The notes below the pieces were generated by a model that saw only the letters and a list, made by a program, of their open reading frames with translations, did no database searches and was not told the DNA's origin. DNA of 46,600 nt from Planctomycetota bacterium (GTDB lineage Bacteria; Planctomycetota; Planctomycetia; Pirellulales; UBA1268), in NCBI GenBank assembly GCA_018970785.1, contig JAGWVR010000015.1, forward strand, positions 1-46,600, in the 5' to 3' direction. Position numbers and translations under genes: made by a program. The stretch's first letter is position 1; each line of letters begins with the position of its first letter. Of the stretch, positions 1-8,529 are shown in pieces.

Positions 1-3000
1 TCGGCGAAACGCGCGCGGTCGGCGCGCCCGGCCAGCGGCACACGGCGCACCAGGCCTCCCAGCACCGCGACGTCGAACCACGCACCCCGGACGCCGGATT
101 CGGTGGCCAGCGCCACCAGCCCGTCGACCTCGGCGGGCGTGCCGGCGGCGGTCGCCGCCAGCGCGTCGACGAGCCACTCGCGGTCGGGCGCGGGGGAGAG
201 CCGGGAAGAAGCCCCGGCGATCGCGTGGAGCAGTTCGAGCGCCCGGCCCCGCGCTCCCGAGGCGATCGCCCGGGCGGCGAAGCCGTCGAGATCGTTTCGC
301 AGCGCGGCTCCGGCGAGGGCCGCCGTGGCGGCCGGGGAATCGCGCCCCGCGGCGAGGAGCGTCGCCTCGAGGCGGACGGCGGGATCGGGATCGGCGGAGA
401 GGCGCGTCGCGAGCGTGTCGGCGAGGTCGCCCCGATCCACCCCCGGTCCCCACCAGCCGACTGCCTCCTGCGCCAGCCGTGCGGCGGTTTCGCGGACGGG
501 CGCATGGCTGCTCGCGGCGGCGCGGGCGACCTGGGCCGGCGTGAGTCTGCCGAGACCGTCCAGCGCCCACAGTGCGTGGACGGTGGCCGGGAACTCGTCG
601 ACCGTGGCCACGAACCGCTCCAATTCGTTCGCCGCGTCGGCGAAGCGACCCTCGACGAGGAGCCGCTGGGCGGTGTCGCGCCGCCAGCCGTTGGGGTCGG
701 AGAGCAGCGCGACCGCCGCGGCGGCGGTGGACGGAGGCTCCCAGGGGCGGACGGGCCGGGCGGGATCGCGGATCCGCCACACGCGCCCCGCCGTGTCACC
801 GGCCCGGTGGTCGACGGTGGCGGCGACGCCGGGGGGCATGTAGTCGGGGTGCTCGACGCTGCCGCGGCACATGTCGACGACCCACAGCGCGCCGTCGGGG
901 CCCGTGGCCGTGAACACCGGGCGGAAGAAGGTCTCGCGCGCGGCGAGGAAGTCGCGGCCGTCGGGCTCGACGTGCCGGCTGACGAACGCCGTCCCGGCGC
1001 GCTGGAGGCGGCGGCGGGTGACGAGGTGGCCGACCGGCTCGCAGGTGAAGGCGTCGCCGACGGCGTCGGGACCGAGGAGATCGCCACGGAAGATCGAGAG
1101 CCCGCAGGCGCTGGTGTGGGTGCCGGCGTGCGACAGCGCCGTCGACCGCGTGGCGACGATCGGGAACACGCGGCTGTCGGCGCCGGACGGGGCGGCGTCG
1201 GCGGAGCCGGGTCCGACGTCGACCAGCGCGTTGCGCTCCAGCGCCGCCGCCGGCAGGATCACGGCGACCAGCGGGTTGCGGTTGCTGGCGACGAAGCGCC
1301 GGCCGACGTCGTCACGCGTGTTGCCGAATTGGCCGAAGCCGGCGGCGGCGGCGAGCGTGCCGCGGAGCGGGTCGTAGCGGAGGTCGCGGCGGTCGATCGA
1401 CACGCCGGTGTCGGCGGGATCGCCGGGGCGGTGGACCTTGCCGCCGGACAGCCCGCCGGTGATCCAGACCGCGTTGTCGATCCCGAGCGTCGGGCAGGCG
1501 GCACGGAGCTGCGGATTGCCGACCCTGAACCCCGTCGCCACCACCTCGCGGCGGTCGGCACGGCCGTCGCCGTCGTCGTCGGCGAGGAACACGAGGTCCG
1601 GCGAGGCGGTGACGAGGATCCCGCCGCGCAGCGCCAGCACCCCCTGGGCGAAGGCCAGCCCGTCGGCGAACGTCGTCGACGACTCGAACACGCCGTCACC
1701 GTCGGCGTCGTCGAGACGGACGATCCGTGACAGCGGCGGCCCGCCCCCCGGCGGACCGGTGGGATAGTCGCGGTACTCGACGACGTAGGGGCGGCCGCGC
1801 TCGTCGAACGTGATCGCCACCGGATCGACGACCGCCGGCTCCGCGGCGGCGAGCTCCATCACCAGGCCGTCGGGCAGTTCGGCGGACCGGCGCACCGCCT
1901 CGGGCGTCGGTGCTTCCCGCGCCAGTTCGTCGGCCATCGCCACCAGGGCGTCGAGCAGCACCGCGGACGCGGATGCATCGAGGCGGTTGGTTCCCAGCCA
2001 GGTCTCGTAGCCGCCGAGGCGATGGTGGCGGGCCGAGGGGAGGTAGCCGAAGTAGCCGTGCGCCAGCGACACGAGCACCGCCGGCCGGCCCGCCGCCCGC
2101 CGCGCGAATTCGAGGCCGATCTCGGCGAACACCTCGCACGGCATCGTGCCGATCACCCCCGGGCCGAGCCGCAGCACCTGCACCGGCACGGCGACGCGCG
2201 GCGGGTGGTCGGCCAGCGCCAGGACGCGCTCGGCGTAGATCCACGGCAGGTCGGCCTTGCCGGGGGGCGGGGCGGCGCCGGCGCGCGTCTGCCGCGCCCA
2301 CGCCAGTTGCTCCGCCGTCGGGACGCGGTGGCCGACCTCGACCTCGCGGGCCCGGCAGCCGAGCCGCGCGTCGGCGGAGCAGGCCACGCCGGGGAGGGCG
2401 GCGGCGACGCGCGCGGCGAGGTCGTGGGCGACGAGGCGCATCTGCTCGTAGGGCGCGCGCGGCGGGCGCGTGCCGGTGAAGTCGATGTTGTTGACGTCGC
2501 CGCTGGCCCCGTTGGCGAGCATCACCAGCGCCGTGCCGTCCGGGCCGGCGGTCCGCCGTGCCAGTTCGGCGGCGAACTCGGCGAAATAGTCGGCCGAGAT
2601 CTCCCCGGGGCCGACGCCACCGACGTAGTGGAGGCCGTAGGTCGCCATCACCGCCAGGAGGCCGCCGCCGCGGCGCCTGACCGCGAGGAACGAGAGTGTC
2701 GGATCGGTCGGGCCGGCGGGCTCGACGAGATCGGGGCTGCCGGCGGGGGGATTCATCTGCACCATGTCGACCGTGCCGAACGGATTGGCGGGCACGGTGC
2801 CTGGGCGCATGTGCCAGCGCCGGTTGGAGAGGTGCTCGGGTGCCTCGACGGCCCCCCAGCCGATCTCCGCCGGCACGAGCCCGCCGGCCGCCGTGGCGAC
2901 GGCGGCGACGATCTTCGCGACGACCGCTTCCTGGTAGGCGTCGAGCGGGGCGGCGGCGGCGAGCCGGTCGCCGAGGACGCTGGTCGCCGAGTGGGTGTGT

Positions 3001-3341
3001 GTCGCCGCGATGAGGACGGCCTCGGGGGGGATCCCGACGTCGCGCGCGATCCGCGCCCGCGCCGCGTCGCTCACCGCGCGGTGGATCCCGAGCAGGTCAC
3101 AGACCACCACGGCGACGCGCGAGCTGCCGTCGTCGAGGACCAGGCAGCGCGCGTGGAGCGGATCGTGGACGGCGCGGACGGGCACCGGAAGGAACCCGCC
3201 GATGATCTCCCCCGGCGGTTCGCCCGGGGGCGTGATCTCCACGAGGGCGACGCCGGCGCGAAGGCCGCTGGCGGTGGCGGGGGCCATCGCGCTGGCGAAG
3301 GCCAGTGCCACGACGATCACGGGCAGGGGGGGGCGGCGCAT
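1..3341 (-). CDS. Ceramidase-like hydrolase fused to PVC-type membrane-bound dehydrogenase propeller (partial)
   Basis: One uninterrupted frame runs from ATG 3341 past the left edge (at least 1113 residues). I checked that the frame is the same at the start, at the zinc-site motif, across the module junction near 1920 and at the edge. Residues 1-24 look like a signal peptide. Residues ~25-470 resemble the N-terminal domain of neutral/alkaline non-lysosomal ceramidases, with THTH at 114-117 (metal ligands in the family) and GDVNN at 281-285, where true ceramidases have GDVSPN with the serine nucleophile. Residues ~487-830 form a PVC membrane-bound-dehydrogenase beta-propeller (DADGDG and VVDMCRGSVEHP motifs). 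From ~840 there are HEAT-like helical repeats. In related proteins a CxxCH haem domain often follows; it would lie outside the window. Probably exported. It lies 47 bp after the DUF1501 gene in the same direction, so it is likely co-transcribed. Ceramide hydrolysis is doubtful. Confidence 0.85.
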   Translation of the reverse strand, partial: MRRPPLPVIVVALAFASAMAPATASGLRAGVALVEITPPGEPPGEIIGGFLPVPVRAVHDPLHARCLVLDDGSSRVAVVVCDLLGIHRAVSDAARARIARDVGIPPEAVLIAATHTHSATSVLGDRLAAAAPLDAYQEAVVAKIVAAVATAAGGLVPAEIGWGAVEAPEHLSNRRWHMRPGTVPANPFGTVDMVQMNPPAGSPDLVEPAGPTDPTLSFLAVRRRGGGLLAVMATYGLHYVGGVGPGEISADYFAEFAAELARRTAGPDGTALVMLANGASGDVNNIDFTGTRPPRAPYEQMRLVAHDLAARVAAALPGVACSADARLGCRAREVEVGHRVPTAEQLAWARQTRAGAAPPPGKADLPWIYAERVLALADHPPRVAVPVQVLRLGPGVIGTMPCEVFAEIGLEFARRAAGRPAVLVSLAHGYFGYLPSARHHRLGGYETWLGTNRLDASASAVLLDALVAMADELAREAPTPEAVRRSAELPDGLVMELAAAEPAVVDPVAITFDERGRPYVVEYRDYPTGPPGGGPPLSRIVRLDDADGDGVFESSTTFADGLAFAQGVLALRGGILVTASPDLVFLADDDGDGRADRREVVATGFRVGNPQLRAACPTLGIDNAVWITGGLSGGKVHRPGDPADTGVSIDRRDLRYDPLRGTLAAAAGFGQFGNTRDDVGRRFVASNRNPLVAVILPAAALERNALVDVGPGSADAAPSGADSRVFPIVATRSTALSHAGTHTSACGLSIFRGDLLGPDAVGDAFTCEPVGHLVTRRRLQRAGTAFVSRHVEPDGRDFLAARETFFRPVFTATGPDGALWVVDMCRGSVEHPDYMPPGVAATVDHRAGDTAGRVWRIRDPARPVRPWEPPSTAAAAVALLSDPNGWRRDTAQRLLVEGRFADAANELERFVATVDEFPATVHALWALDGLGRLTPAQVARAAASSHAPVRETAARLAQEAVGWWGPGVDRGDLADTLATRLSADPDPAVRLEATLLAAGRDSPAATAALAGAALRNDLDGFAARAIASGARGRALELLHAIAGASSRLSPAPDREWLVDALAATAAGTPAEVDGLVALATESGVRGAWFDVAVLGGLVRRVPLAGRADRARFA

Positions 3342-3388
3342 CGGCGGTGACGGCCGGACGGGCCGGTGCTCCGAGGGGGATTGACGGC

Positions 3389-4813
3389 TCAGAGGAGTTC
3401 GGCGATCGGGGAGCCGGACGGGAGGATCGGCATCGGCCGCCCCGCATGGTCGGTCACGGTCCACGACGGGTCGATCCCGAGGTGGCGGTAGACGGTCGCC
3501 CAGACGTCGTTGGGCGACAGCGGCCGGTCGCGCGGATGGCCCCCCTGGGCGTCGGTGGCGCCGATCACCTGACCGGTGCGCGTGCCCCCGCCGGCGACGA
3601 GCAGCGACATCGCGCCGGGCCAGTGGTCGCGCCCCGGCTGGTGGACCTTGGTCTGCGAGCCGACGACGTTCTCGAGGCGCGGCGTCCGGCCGAACTCCCC
3701 CGTCACCACCAGGAGCACGTCGCGGTCGAGGCCGCGGGCGGAGAGATCCTCGACCAGCGCCGTGACCGCCTGGTCGTAGTACGGCAGCCGCCAGCGGGCG
3801 TCGTCGAAGATGTGGCAATTGACGGCGTGGGAATCCCAGTTGTAAGTGCCGCTTGCGGGCATCGTGCCGCCGGGATGCTCCATCACGACCGTCACGAACG
3901 TGCACCCCGCCTCGACGAGCCGCCGGGCGAGCAGCGCCCGCTGGCCGAAGCGGTGGCGACCGTAGCGCTCGCGGACGGCATCCGGCTCGCGCGCCAGATC
4001 GAAGGCCGCACGGGCGGCGGGGCTGGTGAGCATGTCGACGGCCTGGGCGTCGAACGCGTCGCGGGCGCGGAGCATGCCGCCGGCGTCGAGGTCGGCGCGG
4101 AGCCGGTCGAGCCCGGCGTTCAGCCGGGCGCGGTCGTCGAGGCGCCGTTCGGCACGCTCGTCGAGGACGAGGCCGGGAATCGTGAATCCGGGCTCGGCCG
4201 GGTCGCCGGCGACGATGAACGGCGTGAACGACGGGCCGAGGTAGGCGGCGCCGAAGCTGAAAGTGTCGACGTGGGCCCGGCCACCGTCGACGAGCGCCGT
4301 GTAGCCGGGAAGGCCGCGCGTCGCCCCGGGGCGGAACCGGGCGACGAACGAGCCGGCCATCGGCGCGTCGTTGACGAACCCGGTGGGCTCCTTGGGGGGG
4401 CGGCCGGTGAGGAAGCGCTTGTGGCCGCCGCCATGGTCGGCGAACTCGTGGCTCACCGAGCGGATCAGCGTGTAGCGGTCGGCGCAGCGGGCGTGGAGCG
4501 GCAGCAGCTCGCAGACCTCGATCCCCGGAACGTTGGTCGGGATCGGCCGGAAAGCGCCGCGGATCTCCGCCGGCGCCAGCGGCTTCATGTCGTAGGTCTC
4601 GAGGTGGGGCGGTCCCCCGGGGAGCCAGACGAAGATCACGCTCGTCTGCCGGGGTGTCGCCGCCCCGTGGGCCCGCGCGCGGAGCAGATCGGCCAGCGCC
4701 ATGCCGCCGACGCCGAGCGTGCCTGCGGAGACGACGGCGCGGCGCGGCAGGACCGGACCGGGGCACGCGCTGGCCCGTCGCACGGGGGAGGAGGAGGGGG
4801 AGGAGGCCATCAC
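3389..4813 (-). CDS. DUF1501 family exported protein
   Basis: 474 residues. The N-terminus has a twin arginine (R24-R25, LPRRAVVSAG) followed by a hydrophobic Gly/Ala stretch, which fits Tat export as is usual for DUF1501 proteins. Family motifs are visible: a PGGPPHLETYDMKP stretch near residue 65, LLVVTGEFGRTPR and GRDHWPGAMS near the C-terminus, and a closing IGATDAQG...HLGID segment. DUF1501 is sulfatase/alkaline-phosphatase-like in fold and very abundant in Planctomycetes; its substrate is unknown. Two consecutive ATG codons (4813 and 4810) could both serve as start. It is the first gene of a probable two-gene transcript with the ceramidase-like/PVC dehydrogenase fusion. DUF1501 genes usually sit beside PSD1 (DUF1549/DUF1553) genes, so this partner is a variation. 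Confidence 0.93.
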   Translation of the reverse strand: MMASSPSSSPVRRASACPGPVLPRRAVVSAGTLGVGGMALADLLRARAHGAATPRQTSVIFVWLPGGPPHLETYDMKPLAPAEIRGAFRPIPTNVPGIEVCELLPLHARCADRYTLIRSVSHEFADHGGGHKRFLTGRPPKEPTGFVNDAPMAGSFVARFRPGATRGLPGYTALVDGGRAHVDTFSFGAAYLGPSFTPFIVAGDPAEPGFTIPGLVLDERAERRLDDRARLNAGLDRLRADLDAGGMLRARDAFDAQAVDMLTSPAARAAFDLAREPDAVRERYGRHRFGQRALLARRLVEAGCTFVTVVMEHPGGTMPASGTYNWDSHAVNCHIFDDARWRLPYYDQAVTALVEDLSARGLDRDVLLVVTGEFGRTPRLENVVGSQTKVHQPGRDHWPGAMSLLVAGGGTRTGQVIGATDAQGGHPRDRPLSPNDVWATVYRHLGIDPSWTVTDHAGRPMPILPSGSPIAELL

Positions 4814-4937
4814 GCGACACTCCGCGACAAGGACGTCGATCGGTGCACCACCCCGGCCGGACCACGCCCCGCGGCCGAAGGACAGTCACCCCGCCTGTGG
4901 CGACCGGCCATCCGCCGGCGGCATGACCGGCACCGGA

Positions 4938-4955
4938 AGCTTACCCCGCGCGGGG
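4938..4955 (-). promoter_or_regulatory. Candidate promoter/operator for the DUF1501 gene
   Basis: On the minus strand a -10-like TAAGCT (4943-4938) directly follows a perfect 12-bp palindrome CCCCGCGCGGGG (4944-4955), in the -35/-10 spacer position. The element lies about 125 bp upstream of the DUF1501 ATG. No good -35 is visible. In such GC-rich DNA the palindrome may be chance. Confidence 0.25.
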
Positions 4956-5076
4956 CATCACGGAAACGTGGCCCGCGCTGCTGGAGCCCGACGCTCGCTC
5001 CGCGTTTCCGGTGGTTTTTTCCCCGGCCGACCTGAGGCCGAGCGATTGCGGCTGCCGCCCCGGGCACGGCCGCTGT

Positions 5077-5097
5077 CCGGCATGGCGGCCTTGCCGG
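5077..5097 (-). terminator. Hairpin downstream of the enolase-family gene
   Basis: Perfect 6-bp inverted repeat CCGGCA/TGCCGG with a 9-nt loop, 6 nt past the TGA of the enolase-superfamily gene on the minus strand. There is no T-tract, so it may only be an mRNA 3'-end structure. It would close the four-gene leftward operon. Confidence 0.3.
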
Positions 5098-5103
5098 CCG
5101 CGC

Positions 5104-6555
5104 TCACGCAGCGCCCGTCGTCGGCAGGTCGACGTCGCCCGCCACCAGCACCGGCTCGGGGAGCCGCCGCGGGATCTCGGCGACCCGCATCCCGAACCCC
5201 GGCCCGGCGATCGATCCGAGGTCGACGCGCCCGCCGCGCCGCCGGTAGATGCCGGGGTGGATCGTCGCCTCGGGGCGCGACGCCTCCGGGCAGAATTGCA
5301 TGCCGTTGGTCTCCACGCCGGCGAGCGTGCCGGCGTGGGCGGCGAGACGGAGGTGGGGGATCGCGGCGAGCATCGGATTGGTGAGGTCCTGGACCATCAC
5401 CTCCATGCCGTGCGCGCGGGCGTAGGCGAGCGACAACAGCGCGCCTGTGAACGTCTTGCAGGTCTTGAGGGCGACGCCGTTCCACCCCAGCGCCCGGCCG
5501 GTGGCGACGTGCCGCCAGTCGTGGGCGCTCTCGTCGAGGAACAAGCGCGTCCGGGCGCCGAGCGAGTGGACCGGAATCGGGCAGGCCGCCAGGTCGTAGG
5601 GGAACGGCTGCTCCACGTACAGCAGCCGCGCGGCGAGCTCCGGCAGGTCGGCCGCCGTCCGGTCGAGGGCGGCGTGGACGTAGGCCGGGTCGGTGACGGT
5701 GCAGTTGAAATCGGCGCAGAAATGGCGGACGCCGTGGGCGAGGCCGATCCGGCCGACGCGCGCGAGGCGCGCCACGTCGTGGTCGAGGTCGTCGCCGCGG
5801 AGCTTGACCTTGAGGCATTCCAGCCCGTCGCGCGCGATCCAGTCGGCCAGCAGCAGCGGCTCGCCGTCGACCGGCTCGTCGCCCGTGAGGTCGGTAGCCT
5901 CGAGCGGGTCGAGGCCGCCGACGAGGTGCCAGGCGAGCAGCGTCCGCGGCGGCGCGGCGACGAGGAGGTCGCCGGGATGGCGCCCGGCGTATGCCGGATC
6001 GGGGGGCGCGGCCGCGTCGGCACGGAGGTACCACGCGAGGTCGCGCGAGAGGAACTCGGCGGTGAGCGTGGCGAAGGCGTCGCGGCCGTGGAGGATCCCG
6101 TAGGCGTCGTGGAGGGCGAGGTCGAGGGGGCTCGAGGCGATCAGCGCCGCCAGCTCCGGCACCGGGCCGCCGACGGCCGCGCCCCCCGCCGCCGCTGCCA
6201 GCGCGTCGAGGCGCGCCGCGCGGAAGTCGTGGCCGATCTCGAAGGCGTGGCCGCGCGCCGGGAACGTGGCGAGCTCCGCCGCGGCCGCCGTGCACAGGCG
6301 CACCATCGCGTCGTGCCGCGCGGCGTACGACAGCGCCGCCGACGGCCATCCCCACTGCACCGCCAGCGGCGTCTCCCCCCAGCCCACGGCGCTGCGGCCG
6401 TCGGTCCCCGTCACCTGGACGGCGACGCGGGCGCAGGTGACCGAGTCGACGACCTGGCCCCCGAACTTCAGCGGCACGCGCATCCGCACCGGCAGGAGGA
6501 AGACCGCGGCGCCGGTGACCCGGACGTCTGACGAAGTCGGCATCGGAAGCTCCAC
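5104..6555 (-). CDS. Enolase-superfamily enzyme (mandelate racemase/muconate lactonizing-like)
   Basis: 483 residues; an internal ATG at codon 5 (6543) is an equally good start. Superfamily signatures appear in the right order in the barrel domain: the K-x-K motif at 249-251 (LKVKL), metal ligands D282 (ADFN), E315 (VEQPF) and D341/E342 (LDES), and a second-side lysine K364/K367 (ALKTCK). This fits proton abstraction alpha to a carboxylate: racemase, epimerase, dehydratase or lactonizing chemistry. The substrate cannot be read from sequence. It is longer than a usual family member (~370 residues) because of an N-terminal and mid-protein extension. It is the last gene of the leftward operon, 28 bp after the GT-D-like gene. 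Enolase-superfamily 4-hydroxyproline betaine 2-epimerases are known, so a role in the same pathway is conceivable but not shown. Confidence 0.85.
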   Translation of the reverse strand: MELPMPTSSDVRVTGAAVFLLPVRMRVPLKFGGQVVDSVTCARVAVQVTGTDGRSAVGWGETPLAVQWGWPSAALSYAARHDAMVRLCTAAAAELATFPARGHAFEIGHDFRAARLDALAAAAGGAAVGGPVPELAALIASSPLDLALHDAYGILHGRDAFATLTAEFLSRDLAWYLRADAAAPPDPAYAGRHPGDLLVAAPPRTLLAWHLVGGLDPLEATDLTGDEPVDGEPLLLADWIARDGLECLKVKLRGDDLDHDVARLARVGRIGLAHGVRHFCADFNCTVTDPAYVHAALDRTAADLPELAARLLYVEQPFPYDLAACPIPVHSLGARTRLFLDESAHDWRHVATGRALGWNGVALKTCKTFTGALLSLAYARAHGMEVMVQDLTNPMLAAIPHLRLAAHAGTLAGVETNGMQFCPEASRPEATIHPGIYRRRGGRVDLGSIAGPGFGMRVAEIPRRLPEPVLVAGDVDLPTTGAA

Positions 6556-6583
6556 GTACGGGGCCGCGGCGGGATCCGGCAGG

Positions 6584-7543
6584 CTACCAATAGCAGGCGC
6601 GCTCGACGCGGTCGGCCGTCGGCGGCCGCTCCTCGGGAAGGGGGCGCGTCCAGGCGTCGGTCCTCAGCCGTCGGATCGTCGGGTCGTCGTCCCAGCGGCC
6701 GCCGAGGATGCCGAACATGATCTGCAGGTGGCCGCCGAGGTGGACCGCCTGCTTGCCGGCGCGCTTGACGTGTGCCGCCAGCGGCAGGCCGTAGGCCCCG
6801 GCGCCGATCAGCGCCACGTCGTAGTCGGCCCCGTCGATCCGGGCGCACATCGAGTCGAGGGCCGCGAACCAGTCGGCGAAACCGTGGTCGGCGCCGCCGA
6901 GCGACTGGACGGCGGGGAGCGTCTCCAGCGTGAACGCCGGGAGGACGCCGAGCGTGGGGAAGATCCGCTCGCGCCGCGCGTACTGGCGGCGGATCGACTC
7001 GGCGAACGGATGGACGACGAGCACGCGCCGGCCGGCGAGGCAGCGGCTCCAAGGGGGATCGTGGAGCTCGGGGCGGAGGTCGCCGACGGGGACCAGGCGC
7101 GCCGCGGGGAGGAGGTGGCGGACGCGCGATTCCTCGGGGAGCCACGAGCCGAGGAGGTCGATCTCGCGGGCGTCGGCCGCGAGCCGGTCGGCGAAGCGCC
7201 CGAGGGCCTCGTCGGTGAGCGGGAAGAATCCCGACCAGTCGGCCATGTGGCGGCGGATCCGCGGGCTCCACCGGTCGGTGGCGCGCATCTCGCCGAGGAG
7301 CACCTTCCAGCGCTTGATCCACACGTTCCGCGGGTCGCGCACGTCCCACACCGAGAGCAGCGCCGCCAATTCGGTCGCGCCGAACCGGCTGATCATGCAC
7401 GGGGCGGGGCCCGAGAGCAGCTCGGCGATCGCCGCCGCGGCCGCCGGCCCCCGGGCGTCGACCGGCAGGAGGCGGCTCTTCGCCGGCAGCAGCATTCTCC
7501 GCGCCGCCGCCACCCACTCGACGACCGTGTCGGGAAGCCTCAC
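6584..7543 (-). CDS. Putative GT-D-fold glycosyltransferase-like protein
   Basis: 319 residues from a GTG start at 7543, chosen because GTGA overlaps the stop of the upstream epimerase gene and the coding pattern reaches it; ATG at codon 15 is an alternative. An ISRFGATEL motif near residue 50 recalls the RFGDGE-type motif of GT-D (DUF1792-like) glycosyltransferases. The middle part has VLVVHPFAESI followed by a conserved-looking PTLGVLPAF segment. The C-terminal part, ALIGAGAYGLPLAAHVKR then HLGGHLQIMFGI and GRWDD, matches what I recall from putative polysaccharide-cluster proteins. No signal peptide or membrane segment, so cytoplasmic. Its placement as third gene of a hydroxyproline-catabolic-type operon is unexpected. 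The fold assignment is by motif memory only; it could be an uncharacterised family. Confidence 0.55.
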   Translation of the reverse strand: MRLPDTVVEWVAAARRMLLPAKSRLLPVDARGPAAAAAIAELLSGPAPCMISRFGATELAALLSVWDVRDPRNVWIKRWKVLLGEMRATDRWSPRIRRHMADWSGFFPLTDEALGRFADRLAADAREIDLLGSWLPEESRVRHLLPAARLVPVGDLRPELHDPPWSRCLAGRRVLVVHPFAESIRRQYARRERIFPTLGVLPAFTLETLPAVQSLGGADHGFADWFAALDSMCARIDGADYDVALIGAGAYGLPLAAHVKRAGKQAVHLGGHLQIMFGILGGRWDDDPTIRRLRTDAWTRPLPEERPPTADRVERACYW

Positions 7544-8529
7544 GGCACCTGCTCCTGGCGCGGGAGCGCCGGCAGGCCGAGCCGGTAGGGATCGTCGGCG
7601 GCGAAGGCGACGACGCTCTCGGCCGTGATCCAGGCGCGCCCGGCGACGGTCGGCACGATCGCGCCCCCGTCGCGGCGCACCGAAGCGACGTAGACGCCGC
7701 CGAGGATGCTCTCCTGGCGCCACGGCTCGCCGGCAGCGAGCCGGCCGTCTTCGTGGAGGCAGCCGACCAGGGCGCTGGTGCCGGTGCCACACGGCGAGCG
7801 GTCGAAGGCGCCGTCGGGGCAGAGGACGAAATTGCGCGCGTCGTTGGCCGGATCGGCCGGCGGGCCGAGGAGGACGACGTGATCGATCGCCGCGCCGCCG
7901 TCGCCGCGGCGGCCCGCCGCCTCCAGCGCGCGGCGGATCGCCCAGGCGCGCGCCGACAGCCGCGGCAGCGCCGCCGGTTCGATCGGTTCGCCATGGTCGG
8001 AGGTGATGAAGAACCACAGCCCCGACGTGGCGATGTCGCCGGTCACGACCCGGCCGTCGGCACACGTCACGGCGACGCCGCGCGCCGTGCGCCGGGCGGG
8101 GACGTTCTCGAAGCTCGCGTCGGCACCGCCGTGCCAGGTGACGGCGACGACGCCGGCCGGGGTCTCGAGCAGGAACCGGCCCGGCTCGATCCAGCCGAGG
8201 TGCCCGAGCGTGACTGCCAGCCCGATCGTCGCGTGGCCGCACATGTCGAGGGAGCCGACGCGGTTGAAATACACCGCGCCGAACCGGCACGCCGGGTCGG
8301 CGGGGGGCACCGGGATCACGCCGACCATCGCCTCGGCGCCGCGTGGATCGCCGACCAGGGCCCGGCGGAGGGGAGCGTGATCGCGGGCGAAGGCGTCGCG
8401 CTTCTCGCGCACCGATCCGCGCGCCGGGAACCAGGCGGCCGTCGCCGGATCGACGACCACCCGCGTCGGCTCGCCGAGCGTGTGCGAGTCGACCACGCGG
8501 AGGCGCGACGGCGGCGGGGAGGCGTTCAT
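7540..8529 (-). CDS. 4-hydroxyproline 2-epimerase (proline racemase family)
   Basis: 329 residues. Proline racemase fold with both catalytic cysteines present: C97 in MCGHATIG and C247 in DRSPCGTGTS. Family members with two cysteines are proline racemases or 4-hydroxyproline 2-epimerases (EC 5.1.1.8), whereas trans-3-hydroxyproline dehydratases replace one cysteine with threonine. It would convert trans-4-hydroxy-L-proline to cis-4-hydroxy-D-proline in the cytoplasm. The ATG at 8529 overlaps the stop of the DapA-family gene (ATGA), and its own stop overlaps the GTG of the next gene, so translation is probably coupled. The divergent FAD oxidase pair provides the expected next enzyme and the DapA-family gene the one after. 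Proline racemase activity cannot be excluded, but the neighbours favour hydroxyproline. Confidence 0.88.
   Translation of the reverse strand: MNASPPPSRLRVVDSHTLGEPTRVVVDPATAAWFPARGSVREKRDAFARDHAPLRRALVGDPRGAEAMVGVIPVPPADPACRFGAVYFNRVGSLDMCGHATIGLAVTLGHLGWIEPGRFLLETPAGVVAVTWHGGADASFENVPARRTARGVAVTCADGRVVTGDIATSGLWFFITSDHGEPIEPAALPRLSARAWAIRRALEAAGRRGDGGAAIDHVVLLGPPADPANDARNFVLCPDGAFDRSPCGTGTSALVGCLHEDGRLAAGEPWRQESILGGVYVASVRRDGGAIVPTVAGRAWITAESVVAFAADDPYRLGLPALPRQEQVP

Larger units (their letters stand above)
4814..5103. other. 290-bp intergenic region between enolase-family and DUF1501 genes
   Basis: No credible coding frame. It should contain the 3' end signal of the leftward hydroxyproline-type operon (see the hairpin at 5077-5097) and the promoter of the DUF1501 gene (see 4938-4955). 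A T-run (GGTTTTTTCCCC, near 5009-5020) is the only low-GC patch and has no adjacent hairpin on the plus strand. Confidence 0.5.

Noticed and set aside
225-3350. Long plus-strand frames (501 and 442 codons) opposite the left-edge gene
   Set aside because: Low-complexity translations; the minus strand carries one continuous frame with ceramidase-like and PVC propeller motifs.
5000-5030. T-run near 5015 as an intrinsic terminator
   Set aside because: No stable stem precedes it on the plus strand, and on the minus strand it is an A-run.
3305-5035. 576-codon plus-strand frame opposite the DUF1501 gene
   Set aside because: Antisense shadow of a gene with clear DUF1501 motifs; no recognisable domain.
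7544-8290. Upstream extension of the GT-D-like frame
   Set aside because: It overlaps the epimerase gene out of frame with Arg-rich composition; the GTG at 7543 is supported by the GTGA overlap.
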